From positions 1-7,445 of the forward strand of contig ONPH01000122.1 of assembly GCA_900319655.1 (NCBI GenBank): DNA of 7,445 nt. The letters are read 5' to 3'. Of this stretch, positions 5,957 through 7,445 are shown one piece after another. Numbering within the stretch: the first letter of the stretch is position 1; every line of letters begins with the position of its first letter. The notes below the pieces were generated by a model. It was not told the origin of the DNA. It worked only from the letters and a program-made list of their open reading frames with translations, and did no database searches. The stretch comes from an uncultured Eubacteriales bacterium. GTDB lineage: Bacteria; Bacillota; Clostridia; Oscillospirales; Acutalibacteraceae. The position numbers and the translations under genes were made by a program.

Positions 5957-5992
5957 AAAAAAAGCAGCGGCAGCCGAAAGACTGCCACTACT
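5957..5992 (-). terminator. Intrinsic terminator of glgB
   Basis: On the minus strand an 11-bp stem (5992-5982 with 5973-5963, AGTAGTGGCAG against CTGCCGCTGCT, two G-U pairs) with an 8-base loop is followed by seven Ts (5963-5957). It lies 27 bases past the glgB stop codon and has the classical rho-independent form. Confidence 0.9.
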
Positions 5993-6019
5993 GTTAATTG
6001 TTAATTATTAATCGTTAAA
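5992..6019 (-). repeat. Heptamer AT-rich tandem repeat after the glgB stop codon
   Basis: Read on the minus strand directly after TGA: TTTAACG, ATTAATA, ATTAACA, ATTAACA, then the terminator stem, which shares the last base. There are four 7-base units, two identical. Period, length and placement match the block after glyS, though the unit sequence differs. Confidence 0.75.
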
Positions 6020-7445
6020 TCAAGCCTCTGCTTTTGCTTCCTCGGCAGGTGCTTCCTCTACCTTGGCTTCTTCGGTCTTAACTTCCTCAGCCTTGGTTTC
6101 CTCAGCCTTTACTTCCTCTGCCTTGGGAGCGGTTTCGGCTTTCTTTTTTCTGCCGCGCTTTTTGGGAACGGGCATTTCCTTTACGAGCTTATAGTAGCAA
6201 ACGCCGAGCGGCGGAAGTGTAAGCACAATGTGATAATCGAGCTCGTGATCCTTCTCGTTCTTAGCCTTGATGTCGCCGGGGTTGCCGATACCTGTACCGC
6301 CGAACTCCTCAGCCTCGGAGTTGAATACCTCCTGATATACGCCGTAAACCGGAACACCTACGCGGTAGTTCTCACGGGTAACGGGCTGGAAGTTACATAC
6401 GCAGAGGATTTCGCTGCCGTCCTCGGCAATACGTCTGAACGCGATAACGCTGTTCTGATAGTCGTCGAGAGCTACCCACTGGAAGCCGTTCCAGTCATAG
6501 TCGTTCTCGTGCATAGCCGGTGTGTCGCGGTAGAACTTATTGGCAGCCTTGAAGAAGTCGTTGAGCTGACGGTGCTTGTCGTAGCTCAGCAGATTCCACT
6601 GGAGCTGCTCGTTGGCGTTCCATTCGTCAAACTGGCCGATTTCGCTGCCCATAAACATCAGCTTCTTGCCGGGGTGAGCCATCATGTATGACACAAAGCC
6701 CCTTACACCCTGGAACTTCTGGTCGTAGTCGCCGGGCATTTTATTGATAAGAGAGCCCTTGCCGTAAACTACCTCGTCGTGCGAGATAGGCAGCATAAAG
6801 TTCTCGGAGAACGCATAAACCATGCTGAAGGTCAGCGTGTCGTGGTGGTAATTTCTCCACAGCGGATCAAGGCTGATGTAGCTGAGCATATCGTTCATCC
6901 AGCCCATGTTCCACTTATAGTCAAAGCCGAGTCCGAGGCCCTCGATCGGGTAGCGTGTAACGCTCGGCCAAGCTGTGCTTTCCTCAGCAATCATCATTAC
7001 GTCGGGATGGAACATATGAACAACGTTGTTGAGCTTCTGGATAAAGTCAACGGCAACGAGGTTCTCACGTCCGCCGTAAGCGTTGGCAATCCACTCGCCG
7101 TCCTTACGGTTGTAGTCGAGGTAAAGCATTGAGGCAACGGCGTCAACGCGGATGCCGTCGATATGGTACTTCTCAATCCAGAACATAGCGGAAGAAACGA
7201 GGAAGCTTGTTACCTCATAACGGCCGTAATTGAAGATGTATGTGCCCCACTCCTTGTGCTCACCGATTCTCCAGTCCTCATACTCGTAGCAGCCTGTGCC
7301 GTCAAAGCGGCCGAGACCGTGAGCGTCCTTGGGGAAGTGAGCAGGAACCCAGTCGAGGATAACGCCGATGCCTTCCTGGTGGCAGCGGTCGATAAGGTAC
7401 ATCAAGTCCTTGGGCTCGCCGTAACGCGAGGTAGCGGCAAAGTAG
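6020..7445 (-). CDS. glgB: 1,4-alpha-glucan branching enzyme, N-terminus outside window
   Basis: The visible 474 C-terminal residues belong to a GH13 glycogen branching enzyme, which cuts alpha-1,4-glucan chains and re-attaches them through alpha-1,6 links in cytosolic glycogen synthesis. The frame is open to the window edge, beginning [11 protein letters not shown]; about 200-300 residues (usually a CBM48 module and the start of the barrel) are missing. The four GH13 regions are visible: DWVPAHFP (31-38), GIRVDAV with the nucleophile Asp101 (codon 7142-7144), AEES (153-156) with the acid/base Glu, and ISHDEVV with the transition-state Asp223. YGGRENL and [11 protein letters not shown] are GlgB-typical. 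The C-terminal beta domain ends near LGVCYYKLV. After it comes an unusual tail of about 50 residues: KKRGRKKK, then KAEE repeats. The gene ends in a TGA, a heptamer repeat and a strong terminator. No other glg gene is visible. Confidence 0.96.
   Translation of the reverse strand, partial: YFAATSRYGEPKDLMYLIDRCHQEGIGVILDWVPAHFPKDAHGLGRFDGTGCYEYEDWRIGEHKEWGTYIFNYGRYEVTSFLVSSAMFWIEKYHIDGIRVDAVASMLYLDYNRKDGEWIANAYGGRENLVAVDFIQKLNNVVHMFHPDVMMIAEESTAWPSVTRYPIEGLGLGFDYKWNMGWMNDMLSYISLDPLWRNYHHDTLTFSMVYAFSENFMLPISHDEVVYGKGSLINKMPGDYDQKFQGVRGFVSYMMAHPGKKLMFMGSEIGQFDEWNANEQLQWNLLSYDKHRQLNDFFKAANKFYRDTPAMHENDYDWNGFQWVALDDYQNSVIAFRRIAEDGSEILCVCNFQPVTRENYRVGVPVYGVYQEVFNSEAEEFGGTGIGNPGDIKAKNEKDHELDYHIVLTLPPLGVCYYKLVKEMPVPKKRGRKKKAETAPKAEEVKAEETKAEEVKTEEAKVEEAPAEEAKAEA
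6023..6124 (-). repeat. 15-bp in-frame repeat coding the KAEE tail of GlgB
   Basis: About seven degenerate 15-base units encode five-residue steps of type [15 protein letters not shown] at the extreme C-terminus. They follow a basic RGRKKK patch. The tail lies outside the catalytic and C-terminal beta domains and is probably disordered or helical, with alternating Lys and Glu. It is not needed for family membership. Confidence 0.85.

Noticed and set aside
6230..7132. Plus-strand open frames opposite glgB (153 and 117 codons)
   Set aside because: They are antisense to strongly conserved GH13 sequence, lack ribosome sites and give no recognisable protein; they are codon-bias shadows.

Overview
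The window looks like chromosome of a gut-type Clostridia, closest in style to Ruminococcus/Oscillospiraceae. The grounds are near-balanced GC in genes with AT-rich spacers, AGGAGG-type ribosome sites, TTGACA/TATAAT promoters, a dimeric (single-chain) glycyl-tRNA synthetase, a secreted protein with a Thr/Glu/Pro repeat linker of the kind common in ruminococci, and a glycogen branching enzyme with a charged tail. The taxonomic placement is inference from style, not a database match.

Layout. (1) Positions 1-1071, minus strand: the N-terminal 357 residues of a secreted protein with a signal peptide, a Cys-containing domain and a 10-residue tandem repeat linker; its C-terminus lies outside the window. 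(2) Positions 1388-2764, plus strand: complete glyS, divergent from gene 1, with a good promoter and a strong intrinsic terminator at 2946-2974. (3) Positions 2987-5580, minus strand, convergent with glyS: a two-gene transcription unit of a multi-membrane GT-C-type glycosyltransferase (571 aa) followed after 10 bases by a patatin-like phospholipase. The patatin reading frame is broken by one extra base, so the nucleophile Ser and the catalytic Asp sit in different frames. (4) Positions 5581-6019, no gene: the glycosyltransferase promoter, then a 202-bp inverted-repeat element (5701-5902) holding two inverted REP-like hairpins, then the glgB terminator. (5) Positions 6020-7445, minus strand: the C-terminal 474 residues of glgB, with an unusual KKRGRKKK plus KAEE-repeat tail; its N-terminus lies outside the window.

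Functionally the genes are mostly unrelated neighbours. The glycosyltransferase and patatin probably act together at the membrane (lipid-linked sugar and lipid hydrolysis), while glgB makes storage glycogen and glyS charges tRNA-Gly. I see no defence system, CRISPR array, prophage or RNA gene. The least explained material is non-coding. The composite REPIN/MITE-like element is one case. The other is that three unrelated genes (glyS, patatin, glgB) each carry a 7-base-period AT-rich tandem repeat at or directly after the stop codon, on the sense strand.
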